Counted from the first letter of the stretch, positions 1 to 6,740 are shown. The stretch is 8,956 bases of DNA from an uncultured Clostridium sp. (GCA_947244675.1 CAMXLV010000071.1:1-8956); one strand, 5' to 3'. Translations and numbers: made by a program. The notes: generated from the letters alone by a model not told the origin.

Positions 1-2
1 GC

Positions 3-1761
<1,759 letters not shown>

Positions 1762-1843
1762 AAAAGTTAGAGGAAAAATTTAAGCTAAAAATGATTTTTG
1801 TACCCCCATACACTTCCTAACAAGCACTGAATTTTTCCTCCCT

Positions 1844-1876
1844 AGTCAAAATTCGTATTTTGGGACTAAGTCCCAA
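1844..1876. repeat. Overlapping inverted repeats downstream of the recombinase
   Basis: TTGGGACT (1860-1867) and AGTCCCAA (1869-1876) form a perfect 8-bp dyad around one base. AGTCAAAAT (1844-1852) can pair with ATTTTGGGACT (1857-1867) with a two-base bulge, so two hairpins compete for the same middle arm. A position just behind a large serine recombinase gene is where the end of such an element often lies, so these could be recombinase-binding or attachment-site sequences. The crossover dinucleotide cannot be identified without the empty site. Confidence 0.35.
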
Positions 1877-1885
1877 GCCCTGTAT

Positions 1886-1906
1886 AAAATAGTTACAAAC
1901 TATTTT
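1886..1906. terminator. Weak A/T hairpin, possible terminator
   Basis: AAAATAGTT (1886-1894) and AACTATTTT (1898-1906) form a 9-bp stem with a 3-nt loop. There is no good T-tract after it beyond the four T's in the stem itself, and no GC in the closing pairs, so termination of recombinase transcripts here is only possible. Confidence 0.25.
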
Positions 1907-1915
1907 GTAAATTTA

Positions 1916-1944
1916 ATGAAAAAATGGAAAAATTATGATATACT
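1916..1944 (+). promoter_or_regulatory. Promoter for the radical SAM gene
   Basis: ATGAAA (1916-1921, 4/6 to TTGACA) is followed after 17 bp by TATACT (1939-1944), preceded by TG at 1936-1937 (extended -10). Transcription would start at about 1951, inside the palindrome, and give a leader of about 135 nt before the gene at 2085. No better promoter is seen closer to the gene, although TATAAA/TAAAAT-like strings occur around 2017-2034. Confidence 0.6.
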
Positions 1945-1976
1945 TAAATTCGTCAGACAGTGTCTGACGAATTTAA
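1944..1976. promoter_or_regulatory. 33-nt palindromic operator (TetR-family style)
   Basis: Two perfect 16-bp arms (1944-1959 and 1961-1976) surround a single G at 1960; the core reads CAGACA-G-TGTCTG. It overlaps the last base of the -10 box and the predicted start point, where a bound dimer would block transcription. There is no T-tract after it, so it is not an intrinsic terminator. TetR-family repressors commonly bind such odd-centred dyads. No repressor gene is visible in the window. Confidence 0.7.
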
Positions 1977-2084
1977 AAGAATGATAAAATTTAAGTTAAT
2001 GTTTTAATCAATTAGATATAAAATAGATTAAAATGTATTTATGTCACAGTAAAGAAGGATAGTATAAAAAGGAAGTATAAATAT

Positions 2085-3140
2085 ATGAGTGAAAACAGTA
2101 GAAATAGTTTTTTAAATAGCATAAGGTATCCAATAGAAAGGAAATTTTTAAATCAAGAATTAATAAAAATCCATATACAAGAAAAACAAAATCAAGGATT
2201 TACTGACAAGAAATATGATACTTTTTTTGATGGAAAAGTATTACAAATATGTTTCTTTAGTAAGGGATGTAGATGTAGTAAAAATGGAAGTTGTATAATA
2301 TGCGATTATGGAAAAACTAGAAAAGAAAATTTAACAAAAACAGATATAACAGAAATTATGAACGAAATATTTGAAAGCCTAGACAGAATGCCAAATGTAG
2401 TATTATTAAATAGTCTTGGTAGTGTTTTAGATACACAAGAAATGCCAATGGAAAACATTATAGTGATATTAGATAAATTATCAGAGATAAGTGCAAACGT
2501 AATAATATTTGAAACACATTATTTAACTATAAATCCTTCAATTTTAGAAGTAATAAAACAAAAATTAAAAGATAAAGAAGTAGTAATTGAATTAGGACTA
2601 GAGAGTTCTAATAGAGAAGTTAGAGAAAATTGTTTAAATAAATACATAGATAATGCGGAATTTGTAAAAAGAGTTAATCTAATAAAATCTTTTGGATTTG
2701 GAGCAGAAGCTAATGTTATTTTTGGAGCTCCATTTTTAACTACAGAAGAACAAATAAGAGATACAATACAAAGTATTGAATGGTGTTTTGAAAATAGTAT
2801 TGATAAAGTAAATTTATTTCCAATTAATATAAAACCATATACTTTATTGTATAAGTTATATGAAGAAGGAAAATATTCTCCAGTTTCACACAGTAATTTC
2901 ATTGAGGTCTTAAAAAAAGTACCTAAAGAGTATATTCACAAATTATATTTATGTTGGTATGGAAATAGAGAAATAAAATATGACACAAAAAGAACAGTAT
3001 TACCTAAGTGTGAAAAAGATGAATATTCTAAACTAATGGATTTTTATCAAAGATTTAATATCAATAAGGATCCAGAAGAACGAATAAAATTACTAGAAAG
3101 TACAAATCAATTCAAATTAGAAAAACAACAAGAATTTTAA
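2085..3140 (+). CDS. Radical SAM protein with C-x7-C-x2-C cluster motif (RaSEA/COG1244-like)
   Basis: This is a 351-residue radical S-adenosylmethionine enzyme, soluble, with no signal peptide or membrane segment. The [4Fe-4S] ligands are C62, C70 and C73 in KGCRCSKNGSCIICDYG, a C-x7-C-x2-C spacing instead of the usual C-x3-C-x2-C, with an extra cysteine at 64. The TIM-barrel signature IELGLESSN lies at 168-176 and FGAPFLT at 213-219. The wide cysteine spacing and overall length match what I know of the COG1244/TIGR01210 group, whose archaeal members (RaSEA) make the tRNA base archaeosine; the substrate of this bacterial member is unknown. AAAGGAAG (2068-2075) sets the ATG start. It stands alone: a palindromic operator controls the promoter and a terminator follows 26 bp after the stop. 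The radical SAM assignment is firm; the subfamily is an inference. Confidence 0.85.
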   Translation: MSENSRNSFLNSIRYPIERKFLNQELIKIHIQEKQNQGFTDKKYDTFFDGKVLQICFFSKGCRCSKNGSCIICDYGKTRKENLTKTDITEIMNEIFESLDRMPNVVLLNSLGSVLDTQEMPMENIIVILDKLSEISANVIIFETHYLTINPSILEVIKQKLKDKEVVIELGLESSNREVRENCLNKYIDNAEFVKRVNLIKSFGFGAEANVIFGAPFLTTEEQIRDTIQSIEWCFENSIDKVNLFPINIKPYTLLYKLYEEGKYSPVSHSNFIEVLKKVPKEYIHKLYLCWYGNREIKYDTKRTVLPKCEKDEYSKLMDFYQRFNINKDPEERIKLLESTNQFKLEKQQEF

Positions 3141-3166
3141 CAGTACTACTAATAATGGTTATAAAA

Positions 3167-3203
3167 GGCGACTAATTAGAAAATGTATAGTTGCCATTTT
3201 TTA
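3167..3203 (+). terminator. Intrinsic terminator of the radical SAM gene
   Basis: GGCGACTA (3167-3174) pairs with TAGTTGCC (3188-3195), all eight positions counting one G-U pair, followed by ATTTTTTATTT. It begins 26 bp after the stop codon. A clearly related hairpin ends the small RNA at 4378-4416 (15 of 16 bases identical across the left arm and loop start). Confidence 0.8.
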
Positions 3204-3234
3204 TTTAAATTTATAAATAAAATTATAAAAATAG

Positions 3235-3263
3235 TTGATAAAAGAACAAAAGTTTGATACAAT
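3235..3263 (+). promoter_or_regulatory. Promoter, upstream copy A of the toxin promoter
   Basis: TTGATA (3235-3240), a 17-bp spacer, and TACAAT (3258-3263) with an extended TG (3255-3256). It is nearly identical to the toxin promoter at 3479-3507, including the spacer AAAGAACAAAAGTTTGA. Confidence 0.7.
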
Positions 3264-3341
3264 ATGCAAAATGCAAGGAGTGATTATTATATGAAACAGG
3301 CTTATATAAATTGTTTGAAAAAATTAAGAGAATTTAGAAAA
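3235..3341 (+). repeat. Duplicated promoter and 5' gene end, copy A
   Basis: This segment matches 3479-3595: the same promoter, the same AAGGAG ribosome site (3275-3280) and nearly the same first 17 codons, with small differences between the -10 and the ribosome site. Similarity fades after GAATTTAGAAAA. The two copies are about 245-255 bp apart, which fits a tandem duplication that has mostly decayed. Confidence 0.8.
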
Positions 3342-3350
3342 CATTTATAA
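3291..3350 (+). pseudogene. 19-codon mini-copy of the toxin gene's N-terminus
   Basis: ATG at 3291 follows AAGGAG at 3275-3280 and opens a 19-residue frame that begins MKQAYINCLKKLREFRK and stops at 3348-3350. Residues 1-17 match the toxin's start (VKQSYINCLKKLREFRK) except for the initiator codon and one Ala/Ser change, then a stop appears at once. It is most simply a truncated duplicate. Because promoter, ribosome site and frame are all intact, it may still be expressed as a short peptide or act as a decoy for an autoregulator. Confidence 0.6.
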
Positions 3351-3372
3351 ATAGAAATATCTGTTAATAGTA

Positions 3373-3418
3373 AAATGGTCATATGAGTATTGAATTATCA
3401 ATATTTATATGACTATTT
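3373..3418 (+). terminator. 20-bp hairpin between the two copies
   Basis: Arms 3373-3392 and 3399-3418 pair over 20 positions around the loop AATTAT; three of the pairs are G-U in the + strand RNA, which suggests the structure is selected on this strand. The T-rich end of the right arm (CTATTTCATTT) could let it terminate transcripts from copy A, though there is no clean U-run. Confidence 0.5.
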
Positions 3419-3478
3419 CATTTATAATATACATATATTGTTTTCTATCAAAATTTGTTATAAATTGTTTAAAACGTA

Positions 3479-3507
3479 TTGATAAAAGAACAAAAGTTTG
3501 ATATACT
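3479..3507 (+). promoter_or_regulatory. Promoter of the MazF-like gene (copy B)
   Basis: TTGATA (3479-3484), 17 bp, TATACT (3502-3507) with extended TG at 3499-3500. Because the promoter covers this stretch, the in-frame TTG at 3479 cannot be the start codon. Predicted transcription start is about 3514, giving a short leader with AAGGAG at 3530-3535. Confidence 0.75.
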
Positions 3508-3595
3508 ATACAAAGTAAAATTACATTGCAAGGAGTGTGTATTAGTGAAACAAAGTTATATAAATTGTTTGAAAAAATTAAGAGAATTTAGAAAA
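3479..3595 (+). repeat. Duplicated promoter and 5' gene end, copy B
   Basis: This is the partner of 3235-3341. Here the reading frame continues into the full toxin gene, so this is taken as the functional copy. Confidence 0.75.
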
Positions 3596-4276
3596 AATCT
3601 AAAACTAAATAAAGATATAAAAAGAGGAAAACTATATTTTACTTGGATTAAAGATAAAACAGAAAAAATAGAAAATGAAAAAGATGAAGAATTTATATAT
3701 AACAATATGATTCAATATACATTAAAGAATTACAAAATTGATAAGTATACTTATGAAAGATTAGATAAGAAATTAAAAAATATAGTAAATGACAATTATA
3801 TACTAAAGAATAACAACTATATATTTAATAATATAAATATTTCTAAAAGTGATATTCTATTATTGGCGAAAAAAATATTATTTAAACGAGGAAATGTGGT
3901 ATGGATAGATTTTGGCTTTAATATAGGTAATGAATTTGGAGGAATGCATCCTGCCATAATATTGAAAAATTTTAATAATGAATTGTTTGTTTTACCAGTA
4001 TCTTCTAAAATACCTAAAGAATATATAAAAATAGAACAAGAATATAAAAATGGAAAAATTACATTTGAAGAATGTGAAAAGAAAAAAAGTAAGATTACAG
4101 AAATAATACAAATAGATAGTATATATAGATTTAAAAATATGATTAGATGGGCTAATATTACAAGAATGAAAAAAGTAAGTATATTAAGATTAAATTTTAA
4201 TGGTACTATCGGTAAAATTGATGGAAAATATTTGAGCTTAATCAATGAAAAAATAGGTTTAGAATTTTTTGAATAA
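3545..4276 (+). CDS. MazF/PemK-family toxin with N-terminal extension
   Basis: The product is 243 residues from the GTG at 3545, chosen because AAGGAG lies 9 bp upstream and the earlier in-frame TTG is the -35 box. Residues about 114-235 form a MazF/PemK domain: RGNVVWIDFGFNIGNEFGG (115-133) then HPAIIL (135-140) is the family signature (usually RGDVxxxDLxPxxGSEQxGxRPxLV), followed by VLPVSSKI (149-156) and an IIQIDSIYRFKNMI strand/helix (187-200). A lysine-rich insert (about 160-186) splits the domain. MazF enzymes are sequence-specific mRNA endoribonucleases. The first ~110 residues are basic, largely helical and unassigned; they are unlike a normal MazF, which is about 110 residues in all. 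No antitoxin gene is seen on either side. The unit may be a solitary toxin, may carry its own inhibitor domain, or may use RNA. Toxin family is fairly sure; mechanism is not. Confidence 0.75.
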   Translation: MKQSYINCLKKLREFRKNLKLNKDIKRGKLYFTWIKDKTEKIENEKDEEFIYNNMIQYTLKNYKIDKYTYERLDKKLKNIVNDNYILKNNNYIFNNINISKSDILLLAKKILFKRGNVVWIDFGFNIGNEFGGMHPAIILKNFNNELFVLPVSSKIPKEYIKIEQEYKNGKITFEECEKKKSKITEIIQIDSIYRFKNMIRWANITRMKKVSILRLNFNGTIGKIDGKYLSLINEKIGLEFFE

Positions 4277-4280
4277 AACA

Positions 4281-4309
4281 TTGACTTAATGCGTAAAATA
4301 TAGTATCAT
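4281..4309 (+). promoter_or_regulatory. Promoter of the small RNA
   Basis: TTGACT (4281-4286, 5/6), 17-bp spacer, TATCAT (4304-4309). It starts 4 bp after the toxin stop codon, so it is separate from the toxin promoter. Predicted transcription start is near 4316. Confidence 0.65.
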
Positions 4310-4315
4310 AGTATT

Positions 4316-4416
4316 ATGGAAAGTAATCAATTAAGATTGCTGTGGGAGGAACGAAAGTTCCAGTAATTGCTATGGGAGGCGACTAGTTAGAAATAATTAG
4401 TTGCCAGTTTTTTTAT
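4316..4416 (+). ncRNA. Putative ~100-nt small RNA with two repeated modules
   Basis: A strong promoter and a strong intrinsic terminator bound a transcript of about 100 nt. It can fold as AGTAATC/GATTGCT (4322-4328 with 4335-4341), then GGAAC-GAAA-GTTCC (4348-4361), then the terminator stem with a GAAA loop (4378-4405). The segment ATTGCT-R-TGGGA occurs twice (4336-4347, 4366-4377), each time directly before a GAAA-loop hairpin. AGTAAT at 4362-4367 can also pair with ATTGCT at 4336-4341, so alternative folds exist. It matches no RNA family I recognise. An alternative is a leaderless 16-residue ORF, 4316-4366 (MESNQLRLLWEERKFQ), since ATG coincides with the predicted start point. Unpaired TGGGA motifs could bind a protein or other RNAs; that is inference. 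Confidence 0.5.
4378..4416 (+). terminator. Intrinsic terminator of the small RNA (and toxin read-through)
   Basis: A 12-bp stem (4378-4389 with 4394-4405, two G-U pairs) closed by a GAAA tetraloop is followed by AGTTTTTTTATTTT. It is related in sequence to the terminator at 3167-3203. Confidence 0.85.
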
Positions 4417-4471
4417 TTTATGCTATTCTAATTTTAACAGTTGATGAGTCAATTATTTTTCTCAAGCAGAA

Positions 4472-4483
4472 TGTGGGAGGAAC
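4472..4483 (+). repeat. Second copy of the G-rich 12-mer of the small RNA
   Basis: TGTGGGAGGAAC at 4472-4483 is identical to 4341-4352. Here it lies in the loop of a TTCTCA/TGAGAA hairpin (4459-4464 with 4488-4493). A looser relative, GGCTATGGCGGAGGACTAAC, is at 4531-4550. Confidence 0.5.
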
Positions 4484-4486
4484 ACT

Positions 4487-4549
4487 ATGAGAATAGGGTA
4501 TATTTTTCGAAAAATTTGTATTCATCATCAGGCTATGGCGGAGGACTAA
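4487..4549 (+). CDS. Possible 20-residue ORF with a strong ribosome site
   Basis: ATG at 4487 follows GGGAGG (4475-4480) at a good 6-bp spacing and reads MRIGYIFRKICIHHQ... to TAA at 4547-4549. A second, overlapping frame, 4471-4605, codes 44 residues (MWEEHYENRV..., ending NNCIGLL) but has no ribosome site. I recognise neither. The G-rich context is unusual for this AT-rich window, so either a small peptide or a structured RNA is possible. A possible promoter (TTGCCA 4401-4406, 17 bp, TATTCT 4424-4429) overlaps the preceding terminator and is weak. Confidence 0.25.
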   Translation: MRIGYIFRKICIHHQAMAED

Positions 4550-4606
4550 CAAAAATACTTAATGTAGAGGGGGGACAAAAGAATAATTGTATAGGACTAC
4601 TCTGAA

Positions 4607-4629
4607 GTTATTTTAACAATTTATTTACA
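4607..4629 (+). repeat. 23-bp direct repeat, left copy
   Basis: Positions 4607-4629 are identical to 5691-5713 over 23 bases, both in the same direction (starting GTTATTTTAACAATTT). The two copies bracket the HAD phosphatase gene, about 1.1 kb apart. Even in AT-rich DNA an exact 23-base match within 9 kb is unlikely by chance. Confidence 0.7.
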
Positions 4630-4643
4630 TACTTATATAGTTG

Positions 4644-4672
4644 TTTACTAAAATGTCGATTTATGATATACT
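4644..4672 (+). promoter_or_regulatory. Promoter of the HAD phosphatase gene
   Basis: TTTACT (4644-4649, 4/6), 17 bp, TATACT (4667-4672) with extended TG at 4664-4665. Predicted start is about 4679, with a leader of about 25 nt containing AGTGAGGA (4687-4694). Confidence 0.65.
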
Positions 4673-4703
4673 TTCAACAATTATAAAGTGAGGATTAATA
4701 TAT

Positions 4704-5450
4704 ATGAAGAAATTTTTAATTAGTGATTATGATGGAACATTTTTTATAGATGATGAAAATATAAAATATAATATTGAAAAGGTAAAAGAATTTAGAAATA
4801 AAGGAAATATATTTGCCATTGCCACTGGAAGATCATTCTATGATTTTACGAAAAAATTGGAAGAATTTGATATTGAATATGACTACTTAATTATAAATCA
4901 TGGAGCAACTTTATTAGATAAAAAACATAGGTTAATTAGAAATTATCCTATTGATAATAAAGCTAAACAAGATATAAAAAATGAATTTAATTTGGTAGAT
5001 GCCCAAAATATATTTGTTTGCAAATGTCTTGAAAATAGAACAAGTATAAATCAAGATAACATTACCAAAATACATATAAAATGCAATAATCAAGCTGAAC
5101 AATTAAAATTTAACAATATTTTAAACAATAAATACAAAAAATTTGTAAAAAGCTATCTTATTACAGGATTAAATAATTGTATAGAAATAATATCTTCAAG
5201 CACAGATAAATCAGTAGCTATAAAACAAATCTCTAAAATAGAAAATATTGAAGAAAATAAGATTTTTACAGTAGGAGATAGTTTTAATGGTTTAGAAATG
5301 CTAGAAGCATTCAATGGATTTTGTATGAAAAATTCAGAGGAACTTGTAAAATCAAGAATTACAAAAATATGTACATCAGTTGCAGAAGTAATAGATAAAA
5401 TAGCTGGAGGAACTAACTTTAAAAGTAATTTCTTCCACAATAGTGATTAA
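4704..5450 (+). CDS. Cof-type HAD-family phosphatase
   Basis: This is a 248-residue cytosolic hydrolase of the haloacid dehalogenase superfamily, Cof/YidA-like (type IIB cap), which removes phosphate from small metabolites such as sugar phosphates or flavin nucleotides. Motif I is SDYDGTF (7-13) with nucleophile D8 and acid D10; motif II is ATGRS (40-44, T41); motif III lysine is K169 in STDKS; motif IV is GDSFNGLEM (191-199, D192 and N195), the magnesium site. Catalytic residues are all present and the length is slightly short of the usual 260-280. The ATG is fixed by AGTGAGGA 9 bp upstream. It is a single-gene unit with its own promoter. It lies between two exact 23-bp direct repeats (4607-4629, 5691-5713), so it may have moved as a cassette. 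Substrate cannot be told from sequence. Confidence 0.9.
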   Translation: MKKFLISDYDGTFFIDDENIKYNIEKVKEFRNKGNIFAIATGRSFYDFTKKLEEFDIEYDYLIINHGATLLDKKHRLIRNYPIDNKAKQDIKNEFNLVDAQNIFVCKCLENRTSINQDNITKIHIKCNNQAEQLKFNNILNNKYKKFVKSYLITGLNNCIEIISSSTDKSVAIKQISKIENIEENKIFTVGDSFNGLEMLEAFNGFCMKNSEELVKSRITKICTSVAEVIDKIAGGTNFKSNFFHNSD

Positions 5451-5483
5451 TGTTCTAAAGACATTAGATTTATTAATAAAATA

Positions 5484-5657
5484 TCAAGTTTTCCTATAAG
5501 TAGATTCTTTAAATTCATTATCAAGTTCTTTAAAAGTAGAAACAACAATAGGTTTAACTATATCTCTAGCAGAAATTTGAACTTTATAAATAGGGTTAAA
5601 ATAGTGATTTGAGCCATCATTAACAAATAGATTATTTAATAATTTAATAGGTTTCAT
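5484..5657 (-). CDS. Short minus-strand ORF, unknown (possible gene remnant)
   Basis: Read on the minus strand from ATG at 5657 to TGA at 5484, this gives 57 residues starting MKPIKLLNNLFVNDGSN and including ARDIVKPIVVSTFKELDNEF. Its composition is protein-like, less Lys/Asn-biased than random AT-rich frames, and codons end mostly in A/T. The ribosome site is poor (GAAAGAAC, 6-13 bp upstream). I do not recognise it. It could be the truncated start of a larger mobile-element gene, since it lies between the HAD gene and the right-hand 23-bp repeat. A chance ORF is not excluded. Confidence 0.3.
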   Translation of the reverse strand: MKPIKLLNNLFVNDGSNHYFNPIYKVQISARDIVKPIVVSTFKELDNEFKESTYRKT

Positions 5658-5690
5658 AAGAAAGTTCTTTCTTTGATATTGTTTTTTGTG

Positions 5691-5713
5691 GTTATTTTAA
5701 CAATTTATTTACA
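5691..5713 (+). repeat. 23-bp direct repeat, right copy
   Basis: Identical to 4607-4629. In this copy the 3' part also forms the left arm of a 14-bp hairpin (5697-5733). Confidence 0.7.
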
Positions 5714-5740
5714 AACCAAAAATAAATTGTTAAGCTCTTT
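5697..5740 (+). terminator. 14-bp hairpin with T-tract
   Basis: Perfect arms 5697-5710 and 5720-5733 surround a 9-nt loop, followed by GCTCTTTTTG. The T-run is on the + strand side, so it could end transcripts coming from the HAD gene 250 bp upstream. The stem is nearly all A/T, so its strength is uncertain. Confidence 0.45.
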
Positions 5741-6036
5741 TTGTTCTGCATAAATGGAGAGGGCAGAAAAGTATATACAATAAAAAAACTATAAGTGATA
5801 TATCAATACTCTATTTACCTACTATGAATAAAATACTGGACAAGTTTACTATTATTTTAAAAATTTTCACACTTTCTAATAACCAGATCGTAATCCTATA
5901 TGTGACTCGTTTTCACTTGGTATCTGAGGAATTGTAGAATTCCAAAGAACACATCAATATTCTTGTATTCCTAATTAGAATGCACCTAATATATACCAGG
6001 AATTGTGCCAAAAGTTTAAAAAAGTTGTCTGTTTCG
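5741..6036. other. About 300 bp without a recognisable gene
   Basis: All frames are broken by frequent stops. Visible structure: TTCTGC...GCAGAA (6-bp arms around a loop with GGAGAGG) near 5745-5766; GGAATT-GTAG-AATTCC (5928-5943); the word AGGAATTGT twice (5927-5935 and 5998-6006); and ATTC/GAAT arms near 5967-5981. Base composition in 5880-6010 is less A-rich than its surroundings. It may be a decayed gene or the end of an insertion, but I cannot assign it. Confidence 0.4.
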
Positions 6037-6065
6037 TTGTAATATATAGGTTTTATTGATATAAT
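6037..6065 (+). promoter_or_regulatory. Promoter of the histidine phosphatase-methyltransferase operon
   Basis: TTGTAA (6037-6042), 17 bp, consensus TATAAT (6060-6065) with extended TG at 6057-6058. Start is near 6072, giving a very short leader before GGAAGG (6081-6086) and the ATG at 6093. Confidence 0.75.
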
Positions 6066-6092
6066 TTAATCAATTGGAAAGGAAGGTTTTAA

Positions 6093-6740
6093 ATGGGAAA
6101 TAATAAATATATTGGTATAAAAACAATAATTTATTTAATAAGACATGCAGACACAATTGATGAAAATGGTATAAGAAATACAGATGAAACAAGTCAGATG
6201 ATTAATGAAAAAGAAATCTTATCAATTGAAGGAGAAGAAACATCAAAAAATCTTAGTAAAAATGTAGAACTTAAAAATATTGATGTAATCTGGAGTAGTA
6301 GCTACACAAGAGCAAAGCAAACAGCAAAATATATTGCAAGTGAAAATAATTTACCACTTAATCTTGACAATAGATTAACTGAAAGAAAATTAGGAAATTT
6401 GGATGAAATAGCTATATTTATGAAAGATAAAAAGACAAGAGATCCTTCACAAGAACAATTAGCATATCCAAAATTTAAAACCTCAGATGGAGAAAGTGCA
6501 GAAGATACAAATAAAAGAATGACAGAATTTTTAAATGAAACATTGGAAAAGTATAAAGAAAAAAGAGTTGCAATAATTAGTCATGGTGGTTCAATAAAAT
6601 TTTTGTTATTGAATTGGTGTGAAGTAAATAAAAATATGAAACTAGAATATAAAGGAAAAGAATTAGATATCTCATCACCATGTTTATTAAAACTTACATT
6701 TGAAAATGAAGAGTTAGCTAATTTAGAACAAATTGTATAA
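6093..6740 (+). CDS. Histidine phosphatase family protein (phosphoglycerate mutase-like)
   Basis: This 215-residue protein belongs to the histidine phosphatase superfamily, branch 1, which transfers phosphate through a phospho-histidine. The catalytic signature is LIRHADT (15-21; R17 and nucleophile H18). SSSYTRAKQTA (68-78) supplies the second arginine (R73), E97 in TERKLG is the likely acid/base position, GESAED (133-138) is a conserved turn, and SHGGS (163-167, H164) the second histidine. The family is used for sugar-phosphate, nucleotide-derivative and cofactor-precursor dephosphorylation (for example CobC); the substrate here is not evident. GGAAGG six bases upstream sets the start. The nine residues before KTIIYLIRH are slightly longer than typical. 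The methyltransferase gene follows after 13 bp, so the two are co-transcribed. Confidence 0.88.
   Translation: MGNNKYIGIKTIIYLIRHADTIDENGIRNTDETSQMINEKEILSIEGEETSKNLSKNVELKNIDVIWSSSYTRAKQTAKYIASENNLPLNLDNRLTERKLGNLDEIAIFMKDKKTRDPSQEQLAYPKFKTSDGESAEDTNKRMTEFLNETLEKYKEKRVAIISHGGSIKFLLLNWCEVNKNMKLEYKGKELDISSPCLLKLTFENEELANLEQIV

Noticed and set aside
1944..1976. Palindrome as intrinsic terminator of the recombinase
   Set aside because: No T-tract follows and it overlaps a good -10 box, so an operator fits better.
3479..3544. TTG at 3479 as the start of the toxin gene
   Set aside because: That TTG is the first half of the -35 box TTGATA, upstream of the transcription start; the GTG at 3545 has the ribosome site and matches the duplicated copy's ATG.
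4438..4550. Hammerhead-like ribozyme (GTTGATGAG near 4440)
   Set aside because: The core needs CTGANGA; the C is replaced by T, and no matching GAAA strand or cleavage triplet lies in the required order.
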